Part shown: positions 35,983-44,644 of the stretch, in pieces
Layout: the number at the start of each line of letters is the position of its first letter
Position numbering within the stretch: the first letter of the stretch is position 1
Assembly (NCBI GenBank): GCA_965221815.1
Contig: OZ244915.1
Coordinates: forward strand, 2,976,001 to 3,040,000
Reading direction: 5' to 3'
Length of the DNA: 64,000 nucleotides
Source: JAPOXR01 sp965221815
GTDB taxonomy: Bacteria; Pseudomonadota; Alphaproteobacteria; Rhodobacterales; Rhodobacteraceae
Translations under genes and position numbers: made by a program
Notes under the pieces: model-generated
Seen by the model: only the letters and a program-made list of their open reading frames with translations
What the model was told of the DNA's origin: nothing
Databases searched by the model: none

Positions 35983-36812
35983 TCGTCGACTCCGAGCAGG
36001 TCGCGTAACCCATCTCCCAAAAGGTTGAATCCGAATACGGCAACCAGAATCGCGAGTCCGGGAAAGACTGTGAGCCACCAACTGTCGGGAAGATAACGTG
36101 CGCCTTCGGCGACCATTGAACCCAGATCAGGTGTGGGCGGTTGCACGCCCAATCCAAGAAAGGACAGAGACGAGGCAATAATGATCACGAAGCCCATATC
36201 CAGGGTCATCTTGGTGATGATGGCGGGGAGGCAATTGGGCAGGATTTCGCGGAATGTGATATGCGCGGTTGAGGCACCGATCACCTCAGCGGCGAGGACA
36301 TAGCCTTCTTCCCGCTCACTGCGCGCAAGAGAATAGACAAGGCGGGCGTACCAAGGCCACCACATCACGGTGACGGCGAGCATGGCATTGGTCAATGTCG
36401 GTTCCAGGACACCCATCATGGCAATAGCCAGAACCAGCGGGGGAATGGAGAGGAACACGTCCACGATCCGCATCAGGATTGTTTCGACCCAACCTCCCAT
36501 ATAACCAGCCAGAAGCCCCACCAGGGTCCCAACCGGCGGCGCAATGGCAAGGACTACCAGGCTCAGGAAGAGAGAAATCTGATAAGCATACAGGATTCGA
36601 CTCAAAATGTCGCGTCCGACCAGATCGGTCCCCATCCAGTTTCGCGCGGTTGGGCCCTGGTTGGCATAAACAAAATCGACGACAGCACCACTATGGCTCG
36701 GGAATGGCGAAATCCAGGGCGCCAAAGCCGCCGCAAGAACAACGAGCGCCACCAGAATCAGGCCAAGCAGGGACAGCGGGTTTTGTCCGACAATCCTGAG
36801 GGTGCGTATCAT
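35979..36812 (-). CDS. Peptide-type ABC importer permease, DppC-like
   Basis: This 277-residue DppC/OppC-type protein has an N-terminal membrane anchor (LLGLILVALVVLAAALAPWI) and the WMGTDLVGRDILSRILYAY marker near residue 56. Several membrane segments follow, then FLGLGVQPPTPDLGSMV near residue 235. It overlaps both neighbours by four bases. It forms half of the channel. Confidence 0.9.
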   Translation of the reverse strand: MIRTLRIVGQNPLSLLGLILVALVVLAAALAPWISPFPSHSGAVVDFVYANQGPTARNWMGTDLVGRDILSRILYAYQISLFLSLVVLAIAPPVGTLVGLLAGYMGGWVETILMRIVDVFLSIPPLVLAIAMMGVLEPTLTNAMLAVTVMWWPWYARLVYSLARSEREEGYVLAAEVIGASTAHITFREILPNCLPAIITKMTLDMGFVIIIASSLSFLGLGVQPPTPDLGSMVAEGARYLPDSWWLTVFPGLAILVAVFGFNLLGDGLRDLLGVDE

Positions 36813-37873
36813 GCGTCGACACGCGTCGAGTAGCGAATGCGCGGGTTCAGGAAGGCGATCAGGAGATCGACCAGAATGTTCACGATGAGAAACGTAATGG
36901 CAATGACCAGTACGGTTCCCATGATGGCATTGAGATCCTTACGGAGGATGACGGCGACCCCATATCGACTGAGTCCCGGCCAGGCAAAAACCGCTTCAAC
37001 CAGAAAGGCATTTCCCAGCATTGCTGCGAAATCCAACCCGATAATGGTGAGTGACGGGATCAGAGAGGGTTTGAATACGTATATCCGGGCGATTCGGGAC
37101 GGGAAGAAGCCATAAGCTTGCGCCATCTCGATAAAGGGCTTTTCGTATGTTTCAACCATGTTGGCGCGCGTCAAGCGCGCCGCCTGGCCAATACCGGATA
37201 GAGAAAGCGCAACAGCAGGGAGAACCAGATGGCTGAACGCGTCCTGAAAAGCCGCAAGATTGCCAGCGATCAGTGTGTCGATGGTCATGAATCCAGTGAC
37301 GCGGTCAATTTCATAAATGTCCGAAATCCGCCCCGCGATTGGAAATAAGGGCAAGTAGAATGCAAAGAGAAGCATCAATATGACCGCCCAGACGAAACTG
37401 GGTGCCGAGACGGTCAACAAGGCGAAGATGCGGACGGCATTGTCTGGCCATCGCCCACGATAGCGTGCCGCCAGAATTCCCAGAGGCAGGCCAAGCCCCA
37501 CCATGATAATTCCTGCGGCGAAAACCAGTTCGAGCGTTGCGGGCAGGAATTGTGCAATATCGACGGTGACAGGACGGTTGGTATAGAGAGATTTTCCGAG
37601 ATCGCCGCGGGTCACATCCAATACAAAGAACCCGTATTGCACGACGATCGGATCGTCCAGATGCATTTCTGCCCGCAATGAAGCCACCTGTTCCGGTGCT
37701 GCATTCGGGCCAAGTGCAATCCGTGCAGGGTCTCCGGGGATCACGCGTGCGATCACAAAGATCAGCATTGAGACCCCGATCAGAACGATAAATGAAATTC
37801 CGAGCCGCCGCAGGAGCAGCCTGATAAGTGGTGAGTCCAGTATATGTTGCCCGAGAAAAGAGCCGGGCCGCAT
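36809..37873 (-). CDS. Peptide-type ABC importer permease, DppB-like
   Basis: The 354-residue permease has the DppB N-terminus (LLLRRLGISFIVLIGVSMLIF, IPGDPARIALG) and the C-terminal VEAVFAWPGLSRYGV block. The only plausible start, ATG at 37873, lies exactly in the four-base loop of a perfect hairpin (37862-37881). Translation is therefore probably coupled to that structure or to the binding-protein gene ending 25 bases upstream. Confidence 0.9.
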   Translation of the reverse strand: MRPGSFLGQHILDSPLIRLLLRRLGISFIVLIGVSMLIFVIARVIPGDPARIALGPNAAPEQVASLRAEMHLDDPIVVQYGFFVLDVTRGDLGKSLYTNRPVTVDIAQFLPATLELVFAAGIIMVGLGLPLGILAARYRGRWPDNAVRIFALLTVSAPSFVWAVILMLLFAFYLPLFPIAGRISDIYEIDRVTGFMTIDTLIAGNLAAFQDAFSHLVLPAVALSLSGIGQAARLTRANMVETYEKPFIEMAQAYGFFPSRIARIYVFKPSLIPSLTIIGLDFAAMLGNAFLVEAVFAWPGLSRYGVAVILRKDLNAIMGTVLVIAITFLIVNILVDLLIAFLNPRIRYSTRVDA

Positions 37874-37881
37874 GGCCCGGC
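37862..37881 (-). promoter_or_regulatory. Perfect GC hairpin with the permease start codon in its loop
   Basis: On the minus strand GCCGGGCC-ATGC-GGCCCGGC forms an 8-bp perfect stem followed by TCTTTTCT. The loop contains the DppB-like ATG. It resembles a weak intrinsic terminator or translational attenuator between the binding-protein and permease genes. Confidence 0.7.
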
Positions 37882-37898
37882 AGGTTGCAGTGAGTGAT

Positions 37899-39467
37899 TT
37901 AGTCGTCCACGACTTCCATCAGACGGAAGCTAAAGCCCATACCATCGAGACCGAACGCCTGCGACGGATCGCTGAGCGCCGGAGCGTTGACGCGGTTGGA
38001 TGCTGCAAAAATCGACTGGCGATCAAATCCGTAAATTGTCGCCGCCAAATCCATCAGGCGCGCGTTCAATTTCGAATAGGCAGTTTCGCGCGCGGCCTCG
38101 GTTGTCGCCGTGCGACCTTCTTCGAGATAGGCGTCAACCTCAGCGTCATTCAAGTTTTCAGGCGACTGCCAGGTGCCGGCACTGGTGGAATGATACATGC
38201 CATAGAGCAGCGTGTCGGGATCGCCGGTCACGGCATTCACGAATATCTGGCTGAAATGTGGCGTATTTTCCGGGTTTGAAACCTGTTCCGAGAAGAGGGC
38301 CCAGGGGAGCTTGATGATTTCGGATTGGACGCCCAACTGGGCAAGATTGGACTGGAAGAGAAGTGCAAACCTCTCCTCAAGCGGAACTTCTGCGATCCAG
38401 GACACTTCCAGATTTATCTCTGCCGGATCATAGGCGCAGGCGGCCAGATATTCCCTTGCCTTCTCCATGTTTTGTGTCTGGATCCTTTCGGGACCATTCG
38501 CACCGAACATTCCAACCGGGATAGCGCCAGTCGCGGGGCTGCCAGCGGAAACATCATCGGTAATTGCAATCATCTGAATAGCGGTGTCATAGTCAAAAGC
38601 CGCGGCAAAGGCACGGCGGCAATTCACATCGTCAAGGGGCGGTTTCGTCGTGTTCATCTTCAGATAAAACGCACCTGTGCCAGTTTCCGAGAAGAGCTGT
38701 GCACCGTCTTCGGATAGTGCCCGCACAACTTCAGGGGGCAGCCACTGACTGGCGATGTCGTGTTCACCCCGTGCGATCAGCGTGCGCACCGTCGCCGCTT
38801 CCAGGCCATATCGTAGCCGTACCGTATCCGGCGCTGCTTCAGCGACACCGAGGAAGTAGTTGTCATTCTTGGTCATGACGGTTTCTTCCTGCGGATTGTG
38901 TGATGTCACGATATAGGCCCCGGTGCCCGCACCATTGGAACTGAGGAAGGTTTCACCCCATTCTTCATTGCCCTTGTTGTCCTCGACCAGTGCCTTGTCG
39001 ACGATTGGCAGGCGCACGAGAGCAGCAATGAATGGGGAATACGGCGTCTCAAGGGTAAAACTGACTGTCAGGCTGTCAACCGCCGTGGCCGTGACTCCCC
39101 GGAACAGGTAGGAATATCCTGCGCCAAGAGCTGTCATGCGTTCGACAGAATAAACAACGTCCTCGGCACGCAAAGGGTTACCGGACTGGAAAGCAACATC
39201 GTCGCGAAGATTGAAAGTGTAGGTTGCGCCATCAATCTCCCAGTTGCTCGCGAGATGGGGAACGTGCCCGGCCCCGCCCTGTCGTGGCAGGACAAGGGTG
39301 TCATAGACATTGAACATCAAAATGGAGTCCGCATAATCGGAGGCTTTGGCAGGGTCCAATTCGCCGACTGCCACCTCATCAAGACGAAGTGTCCCACCGG
39401 CATATGCCGACGGTGTAAAAGCAATTGCAGCGAGCAGACCTGCTGCCAGCCATGTCTTGGTTTTCAT
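37899..39467 (-). CDS. Peptide-type ABC importer substrate-binding protein
   Basis: A 522-residue family 5 solute-binding protein with a clear signal peptide (MKTKTWLAAGLLAAIAFTPS, cleavage near AYAGGTL). The mature start LRLDEVAVGELDPAKASDYA and the block FNLRDDVAFQSGNPLRAEDVVYSVERM are typical of the family. Its ATG overlaps the regulator stop, and a strong AGGAAAGGAA lies just upstream inside the regulator gene. It determines the operon's substrate, inferred to be an amide or peptide-like nitrogen compound. Confidence 0.9.
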   Translation of the reverse strand: MKTKTWLAAGLLAAIAFTPSAYAGGTLRLDEVAVGELDPAKASDYADSILMFNVYDTLVLPRQGGAGHVPHLASNWEIDGATYTFNLRDDVAFQSGNPLRAEDVVYSVERMTALGAGYSYLFRGVTATAVDSLTVSFTLETPYSPFIAALVRLPIVDKALVEDNKGNEEWGETFLSSNGAGTGAYIVTSHNPQEETVMTKNDNYFLGVAEAAPDTVRLRYGLEAATVRTLIARGEHDIASQWLPPEVVRALSEDGAQLFSETGTGAFYLKMNTTKPPLDDVNCRRAFAAAFDYDTAIQMIAITDDVSAGSPATGAIPVGMFGANGPERIQTQNMEKAREYLAACAYDPAEINLEVSWIAEVPLEERFALLFQSNLAQLGVQSEIIKLPWALFSEQVSNPENTPHFSQIFVNAVTGDPDTLLYGMYHSTSAGTWQSPENLNDAEVDAYLEEGRTATTEAARETAYSKLNARLMDLAATIYGFDRQSIFAASNRVNAPALSDPSQAFGLDGMGFSFRLMEVVDD

Positions 39468-40111
39468 GATCGTTCCTTTCCTAAAGGTTGATTCCTGTCT
39501 GCGTCTTTGGCCGTCTTTTTGTGGATTGGGACGGGCTTATCGCCGAAGACATCCATCGTACCAGCCCATAAAATCGATGCGATATCCGTCGAATGGTTCC
39601 ACGTCGAATGTTTCCGTGAACTGTCAAAATGGATGGAGTCGCCCTCCCGCAGCACAGAGCAGCGCCCTTCAATCTCGACGGTAATTTCTCCGGCCAGGAG
39701 AAAGAACATTTCTTCACCCTTGTGACTCATCGGTTCACTTCGATGGCCCGGAGGTTCATGCAAGATGACAGAATGCAGACGAGACCCCGGAAAGGTTGTG
39801 GAAATGCGTTCGTAGGTCACCTCGGCACCGGGAACAGAGTAACTCACGCGTCTTGACCGACGCGACATGTCTTTCGGCTCCGGTGTTTCCAGAAATGCCG
39901 TCATTGGGAGGCCGAGCACTTCTGAAATATTCGCCAAGGATGCGAGCGAAGGAGCTGTAAGGCCGCGTTCCACCTGGCTGATGAACCCAACAGAGAGACT
40001 GGTCGCGTCCGCGATATGCTGCATGGTCAATTTCAGCTCGATCCGGCGCGTGCGAATGGACGCACCAAGAGCTTCTGATGCCTCACGAAATTGCGGTGTC
40101 CTTTTTAGCAT
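39464..40111 (-). CDS. XRE-cupin transcriptional regulator
   Basis: The 215-residue protein has an N-terminal helix-turn-helix (LTMQHIADATSLSVGFISQVERGLTAPSL, about residues 28-56) and a C-terminal cupin (MSHKGEEMFFLLAGEITVEI, about residues 127-147). Such regulators control uptake and catabolism of amino acids, polyamines or related nitrogen sources, with the cupin as probable effector site. It is the first gene of the minus-strand operon and probably controls it, including itself. The promoter should lie in 40112-40250. Confidence 0.9.
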   Translation of the reverse strand: MLKRTPQFREASEALGASIRTRRIELKLTMQHIADATSLSVGFISQVERGLTAPSLASLANISEVLGLPMTAFLETPEPKDMSRRSRRVSYSVPGAEVTYERISTTFPGSRLHSVILHEPPGHRSEPMSHKGEEMFFLLAGEITVEIEGRCSVLREGDSIHFDSSRKHSTWNHSTDIASILWAGTMDVFGDKPVPIHKKTAKDADRNQPLGKERS

Positions 40112-40413
40112 AGGTAAAATCTATCATCCCGATACGTTCAAATCAAGACATTTTTCATTTCGGCACCGCGTATGGAGATGATGGGTCTGTGACGGATTTT
40201 CATTCCGCACAACCTGATAATCATGGGTTGATCAATCGCCGTGAAAATGGCTGATGCCCCTGACCATTCCATTCATGTGTCCAGATCGGTATAGACACGA
40301 ACAGATGGCAAGACGCACATCCTTGTCACCTTGGATGGCAAAACGACGGGATGAATGATGCCGCACACCTGCGCGATGACCAGCCTGCACACCGTATCGG
40401 AGATGAGTCCGAC
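40112..40413. other. Divergent promoter region
   Basis: About 300 bases between the XRE-cupin gene and the membrane-protein gene. AT-rich sequence near 40120-40160 could hold the operon promoter. I see no strong palindrome. An ATG at 40351 in frame with the next gene is possible but has a weak ribosome-binding site. Confidence 0.4.
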
Positions 40414-40926
40414 ATGACGTTTCTTGATCATTCCATCGCATGGCAGCGTGGCGAGGCGTTTGAGATGATGGTGCTCGCGGGCGCCGGCGGTGTTGTCTTG
40501 ATCCTGGCCGTGGGTCTCTGGCGGTCTGCGCCCACGGCGTTGGGGCAGGCATTGGTGCTTCCTCTGGCGGTGGTTGCTTTGATTTTTCTTGCAGCAGGTG
40601 TGTTTGGATCTCTTGGAACAACTGAAAGGCTGGCTGCCTTTTCTGCCGCCTTTGAGGCGGATCCGGTGGCTTTCGTTCAGGCAGAGAAAGCGCGGGTTGA
40701 GGCATTTCAGCGACTCTATACTTATACGATCATCGGTGCGGCCGGCGCTTTCACCGGCGCTGTGATGATCTTTGGATTCTCAGAACATCCCCTGCTGCGG
40801 GCGATTGCCGTCAGCCTTGCCTTTATCGGTTTGACAGGACTTGTGGTGGATATGTTCTCGAAGGAACGGGCAGATCGCTATTCTGCGGCGATCCAGTCTG
40901 AACTGGCCCGCACAGAACTGCCCTGA
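40414..40926 (+). CDS. Small integral membrane protein of unknown function
   Basis: About 170 residues with four hydrophobic segments: MMVLAGAGGVVLILAVGLW, LVLPLAVVALIFLAAGVFG, IIGAAGAFTGAVMIFGF and AVSLAFIGLTGLVVDMF. A soluble loop between the second and third is Ala/Glu-rich, and the C-terminal tail is charged. I do not recognise the family. ATG at 40414 is preferred because GGAGATGAG precedes it; ATG 40351 would add 21 hydrophilic residues. It stands alone between two unrelated loci. Confidence 0.6.
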   Translation: MTFLDHSIAWQRGEAFEMMVLAGAGGVVLILAVGLWRSAPTALGQALVLPLAVVALIFLAAGVFGSLGTTERLAAFSAAFEADPVAFVQAEKARVEAFQRLYTYTIIGAAGAFTGAVMIFGFSEHPLLRAIAVSLAFIGLTGLVVDMFSKERADRYSAAIQSELARTELP

Positions 40927-41143
40927 GACGCCTGCAGTCGAGAACAGGTCTCTGGCGGGTTGAGAGCCGACTGCTGCAAATCTTACGGACACTCACTGAT
41001 TCTCAACATGCTGACAGGCTACCCGTGTTCATTTGTGTATGTGCTTTTGAGACGACGTATCCAGCTGTTGGGATGTCAGTGTGTGCAGCGACATGACGAG
41101 GCGTGTTGCCCGTCAGGAGAATATTCAATTCATCGTGGTGAGA

Positions 41144-41593
41144 TCAGGAGGGCCAGCGGACCAGGACACCAATGATCACCACGGCAGCGACCCACAGGCC
41201 GATCTGCCAGCGCAAATTATCCTTGTCACGTTGTGCCAGCTCTTTGTCACGTTGCGCTAATTCTTTGTCACGTTGTGCCAGCTCTTGGGCGCGATCTGCA
41301 TCACGTTGTGCCAGTTCTTTGGCGCGATCTGCATCACGTTGCGCCAGTTCTTGGGCACGAACTGCATCACGTTGCGCTAATTCCTTGTCACGTTGTGCCA
41401 GTTCTTTGGCGCGATCTGCATCACGTTGCGCCATATCAGCACGAAAACCTTCAAGAACTCCACGAAAATCGGATTGGGTTGCCTTGAATTCAGCACGCAT
41501 CGTCGTCATCTCCGCTTTCGTTGCCGTCACCTCGCCTTCCAGCTTTCCCTTCAGCTCGGCGAGTTCCAGCGCAATTTCCCTCTCATCTTTCAT
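41144..41593 (-). CDS. Coiled-coil membrane-anchored protein with 7- and 11-residue repeats
   Basis: The 149-residue protein starts with a charged helix (MKDEREIALELAELKGKLEG). A run of AQRD-based units follows, mixing four 11-residue units (AQRDADRAKEL and variants) and three to four 7-residue units (AQRDKEL). It ends in a single hydrophobic segment, WQIGLWVAAVVIIGVLV. The repeats are nearly identical at DNA level (33- and 21-base units), so recombination or slippage keeps them uniform. The helix should be an extended coiled coil projecting from the membrane. The function is unknown. Confidence 0.7.
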   Translation of the reverse strand: MKDEREIALELAELKGKLEGEVTATKAEMTTMRAEFKATQSDFRGVLEGFRADMAQRDADRAKELAQRDKELAQRDAVRAQELAQRDADRAKELAQRDADRAQELAQRDKELAQRDKELAQRDKDNLRWQIGLWVAAVVIIGVLVRWPS

Positions 41594-42033
41594 GACGACA
41601 TGTTAATCATCTGGCGGCGACTCGTCAAATGTCCAACGTCATCCGGGTGTCTTGATCCGTCACTCGCGGAGGAGCTTGAAGCGGAGGAGGGGTGGTCGCA
41701 TTGCTGCTGCGTGGACCCACGTGTTCCTTTGGTAGATCGCCGACGGCGAACGACATCTTGGTGAACGTGGCTTCGACCTGGGAGATCCCTGTTGTCTCAG
41801 TTGATCCCGTATTCGATTGTTTCGGTGTCAGGCACCTTTGGTGAAGGATTGCAACATTGCCTTCGAATGGTCGCTGACGTCAATGTGGAATTGCACAGAA
41901 TTTTATGTCTCCAACCCCCACGGGGATCGGAGACAGCATCTGCCGTTCCCCAGGATTCTGACCCTGATTGTCGTAAATTCTCAGCTTGATTGACGTGCCA
42001 CACACTTGTGTAGGCTGATTCATTTTATTGCTT
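41594..42033. other. Non-coding segment containing one copy of a dispersed 51-bp repeat
   Basis: No supported gene. Its right part holds the 51-bp repeat at 41951-42001, shared with 63620-63670. The rest shows only short open frames without family resemblance. Confidence 0.5.
41951..42001. repeat. Dispersed 51-bp repeat, copy 1
   Basis: Starts CAGGATTCTGACCCTG and ends TTGATTGACGTGCCAC. It matches 63620-63670 at 44 of 51 positions without indels. Both copies are intergenic. Confidence 0.75.
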
Positions 42034-42438
42034 TTAAGTGATTGATGAGGGTCGATTGCAATCGCTGCAACGCCCGTGGATCTCGATGACCGAGCGGTCC
42101 GGGACGAAACCTGAATCGGCGCTCAGGGCCGCAATGTCGTGGGCAAGATGCGAGGTCACATGCTCCGTAACGTTGCCGCACCCATCGCAGATCTCAAAGA
42201 CCGGTGTCTCGGAATGATGCGGTGCACGGCACACTGTCCAGGCATTCAAGGACTCGATACGATGCACGTGACCGGTCTCGAGCAGCTTGGCCAATGCCCT
42301 GTACACCGTTGTCGCGGCGGCCACACCGTCCCCGCGGAGCGCTTCCAGAATCTCGTAGGCGGAAAGCGGGCGCTCTTGACGTTTCAGAAACTTAAGGACT
42401 CTTTCAGCATGGGTCAGGCGAACGTTTTGCTGCGGCAT
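42034..42438 (-). CDS. zur: Zur-type Fur family zinc uptake regulator
   Basis: The 134-residue regulator begins MPQQNVRLTHAERVLKFLKR. It has the winged-helix segment AATTVYRALAKLLETGHVHRI and two CxxC pairs (Cys84/Cys87, Cys124/Cys127) that form the structural zinc site of Fur-family proteins. His-rich HH and HxxxH positions supply the regulatory site. A strong GGAGGTG precedes the ATG. It diverges from a FecBCD importer, with a Zur-box-like palindrome between them. Both this location and the sequence favour Zur over Fur. Confidence 0.85.
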   Translation of the reverse strand: MPQQNVRLTHAERVLKFLKRQERPLSAYEILEALRGDGVAAATTVYRALAKLLETGHVHRIESLNAWTVCRAPHHSETPVFEICDGCGNVTEHVTSHLAHDIAALSADSGFVPDRSVIEIHGRCSDCNRPSSIT

Positions 42439-42505
42439 TTGGCACCTCCATGTCGCTTTGCCAGCATTGTTCTTGACGATTGTAGTTGATAGGAATAGGG
42501 TATGC

Positions 42506-42524
42506 AATGTTACAACATTACATT
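42506..42524. promoter_or_regulatory. Putative Zur box
   Basis: AATGTTACAACATTACATT has perfect 5-base outer arms (AATGT/ACATT) and resembles published Zur/Fur-type boxes of the AATGTTATAATATAACATT kind. It sits 68 bases upstream of zur and just upstream of the divergent importer genes, well placed to repress both. Confidence 0.7.
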
Positions 42525-42532
42525 AATTCAGC

Positions 42533-42860
42533 ATGGACCATCACCAACCGATCTTGTCTTTCTGCATGACCTGCCGAGACGGTCATGAGGCTTTTCACGA
42601 AGATATTCGTGGCGGAGCGCGTCTCGCGCAGGTATTCCCGTCGCATATTGGAGCTGTGCAGCGTCATGGGTTCACGTTGCGGGGCGTGCGGTGCATGGCA
42701 TGGCAAACTTCGATCCTTGGGCGTTTACCCCCGCCCGGAAGCGCCACCGATTCCGTCACCTCACGCGCCACAGGAAACCTTGTGTATGGGATCTTTGGCC
42801 ATGTTTGAAGTCACCCCGGATCCGCAGACAGCAAGCGGCGTCATCGCATCCAAAGGGCAT
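42533..42860 (+). pseudogene. Frameshifted DUF1636-like metal-binding protein remnant
   Basis: From ATG 42533 the frame reads ILSFCMTCRDGHEAF, then GGARLAQ, then TLRGVRCMA, and later GNLVYGIFGHV, before TGA at about 42805. This follows the layout of small DUF1636 proteins (CxxC, VxCL, GKLxYxLG). The expected next block, xxTPDxxTAxxIxxYAxxHxxSAxG, appears in another frame as EVTPDPQTASGVIASKGHHG. That frame is the one used by the ABC ATPase. A TGGCATGGCA duplication near 42695 may be a further lesion. DUF1636 identity is inferred from memory of the family. Confidence 0.5.
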
Positions 42861-43673
42861 CATGGCCGCACTGCGGACACGAGTCAGGCGACCGAACAGG
42901 CGTTTCTTGTTGCCAATGAGTTGCGATATGATGCAGAAAATGGCACAGGGCTGGTGCAGGACGTGTCCTTCAGTGTGAATGAAGGCACCATTCTTGCCAT
43001 CGCCGGGCCGAACGGCGCCGGGAAAACCACCCTTTTGCGGCTCCTGAGTGGTGTCGCCGCCCCGACAGGCGGTGAGGTGATGATTTGTGGACGTAATCTG
43101 AAACAGTTTTCGGCCACCGAGCGGGCCCGTATGATCGCCGTGGTCGGCCAGCAGGAGCAACCCGATGGGCGGCTGTTCCTGCGTGATTACGTCGCCTTGG
43201 GGCAGATCCCGATCCAGGCGGACCGATCCAGCCATGCGCATGCGATTGATCTGGAGCGCATTTTGCACCTCACGAGCCTCACCGATCTGGCTGACACGCG
43301 GATGGCGGTGCTGTCGGGTGGGGAACGTCAGCGGGCGCATATTGCGCGTGCCCTGGCACAGGCTCCGTCACTCCTGTTTCTGGATGAGCCCACCAACCAC
43401 CTCGATCCGGATGCCAAGGGCCGCATGCTGTCATTGGTGGCTGCATTGGGCATCACCGTGGTGATGATCGTCCACGATCTGGTGATGATCCCCGAATTTG
43501 CCACCCATGTGGCCCTGATCAACGCCGCGCGTCTTGTCGGGTTTGGTCCTGTCAACGCGGTGCTGACGCCCGCGCACGTCCAGGACATTTTTGGTGTGAC
43601 GTACCTGCATCTCGCCCATCAAGGACGCCGGATTCCCGTGCTGGATATCCGAAAAAATGAAATCCTGATGTAA
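42786..43673 (+). CDS. FecE/BtuD-type ABC importer ATPase, metal or metallophore uptake
   Basis: About 295 residues from ATG 42786, which follows an AGGAAA by eight bases. Walker A GPNGAGKTT begins near residue 74, with signature LSGGERQRAHIARAL, Walker B LLFLDEPTNHLDP and H-loop VHDLVM. The first 40 residues are not part of an ABC domain; they read like the C-terminal part of the decayed DUF1636 gene joined in frame. It energises the importer formed with the next two genes and is probably repressed by Zur. Confidence 0.85.
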   Translation: MGSLAMFEVTPDPQTASGVIASKGHHGRTADTSQATEQAFLVANELRYDAENGTGLVQDVSFSVNEGTILAIAGPNGAGKTTLLRLLSGVAAPTGGEVMICGRNLKQFSATERARMIAVVGQQEQPDGRLFLRDYVALGQIPIQADRSSHAHAIDLERILHLTSLTDLADTRMAVLSGGERQRAHIARALAQAPSLLFLDEPTNHLDPDAKGRMLSLVAALGITVVMIVHDLVMIPEFATHVALINAARLVGFGPVNAVLTPAHVQDIFGVTYLHLAHQGRRIPVLDIRKNEILM

Positions 43674-43692
43674 ATGGAATAAGGAGTGACCG

Positions 43693-44643
43693 ATGAAGAG
43701 AGGTTTGTGGTTGGCAACACTGGTGGGCACCTGTGCCACTGCCGCTGCTGCTGACAGCATAACTGTCGATAATTGCGGTGAAGAGCTGGTTTTTGAGACG
43801 GTGCCCGCGCGGATCGTGGTGCACGACATGAACATGACCGACATGGCCTTTGCACTGGAACTGCAGGACAGGATTGTCGGCCTGACCGGCATCACGGGTT
43901 GGTACAAGACCAGTCCGGACTTTGATCGACTGCGCGGTGACATCCCCGAGTTGGCACCCAAATATCCAACCCTCGAGAATCTGGTTTCAGTGGAGCCGGA
44001 TCTGTTCTTTGCCGGCTGGTACTATGGTATGCGGCCCGGCGGTGACATCACACCCGAAACGCTGGCACCCTTTGGCATCAAGACCCTGATATTAACCGAA
44101 AGCTGCGTGCATCTCGACAAGGATCGCCCCGTCGCCAGCATGGACCTGCTGTTTGACGATGTTCTGCGCCTGGGTCGCGTCATGCAGGTTGAAGGCAAAG
44201 CCGAACAACTTGTCGCGGGCTGGCAAGCGGAACTCGCTGCCATCGAAGCGCAGACCGCCGCGCAGGAGAAACGTCGTGTCTTCCTGTTGGATGGTCCCGC
44301 CGACGCGCCCTTTACTGCCGGCAAGTTTGCCATTCCCGATGCCATGATCGCAGCGGCAGGCGGCGTGAATGTGACCCATGATCTCAATACCAGCTGGGGT
44401 CGCACGTCATGGGAAACAGTGGCGGCGGCCAATCCGGAGTTTCTGGTGTTACTCGACTATCAGACGGGAAACGGCGCAGTGGATACTTTCAACTTCCTGC
44501 AGGAGCACCCGGTCATGTCTCAGACCGATGCGGTGAAAAACGAACGCTGGATTGGCTTGAGGTATGAGGAGTTGACGCCGGGTCCGGCCAACATCGGTGC
44601 CATCAGGAAAATGGCGCAAGCGATGCATCCTGGATTGAACTGA
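43693..44643 (+). CDS. FecB/BtuF-type periplasmic binding protein
   Basis: A 316-residue class III solute-binding protein with a signal peptide (MKRGLWLATLVGTCATAAAA). The typical start VDNCGEELVFETVPARIV is followed by segments such as TLENLVSVEPDLFFAGWYYG and ESCVHLDKDR. Proteins of this class bind siderophores, haem, cobalamin or metal chelates. Because a Zur gene and Zur box are adjacent, a zinc-chelate or zincophore ligand is suspected, but the sequence alone does not decide. GGAGTGA is the ribosome-binding site. Confidence 0.85.
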   Translation: MKRGLWLATLVGTCATAAAADSITVDNCGEELVFETVPARIVVHDMNMTDMAFALELQDRIVGLTGITGWYKTSPDFDRLRGDIPELAPKYPTLENLVSVEPDLFFAGWYYGMRPGGDITPETLAPFGIKTLILTESCVHLDKDRPVASMDLLFDDVLRLGRVMQVEGKAEQLVAGWQAELAAIEAQTAAQEKRRVFLLDGPADAPFTAGKFAIPDAMIAAAGGVNVTHDLNTSWGRTSWETVAAANPEFLVLLDYQTGNGAVDTFNFLQEHPVMSQTDAVKNERWIGLRYEELTPGPANIGAIRKMAQAMHPGLN

Positions 44644-44644
44644 C

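Noticed and set aside
41225..41430. The regularly spaced repeats as a CRISPR array
   Set aside because: They are contiguous 21- and 33-base coding units without unique spacers, within one open reading frame.
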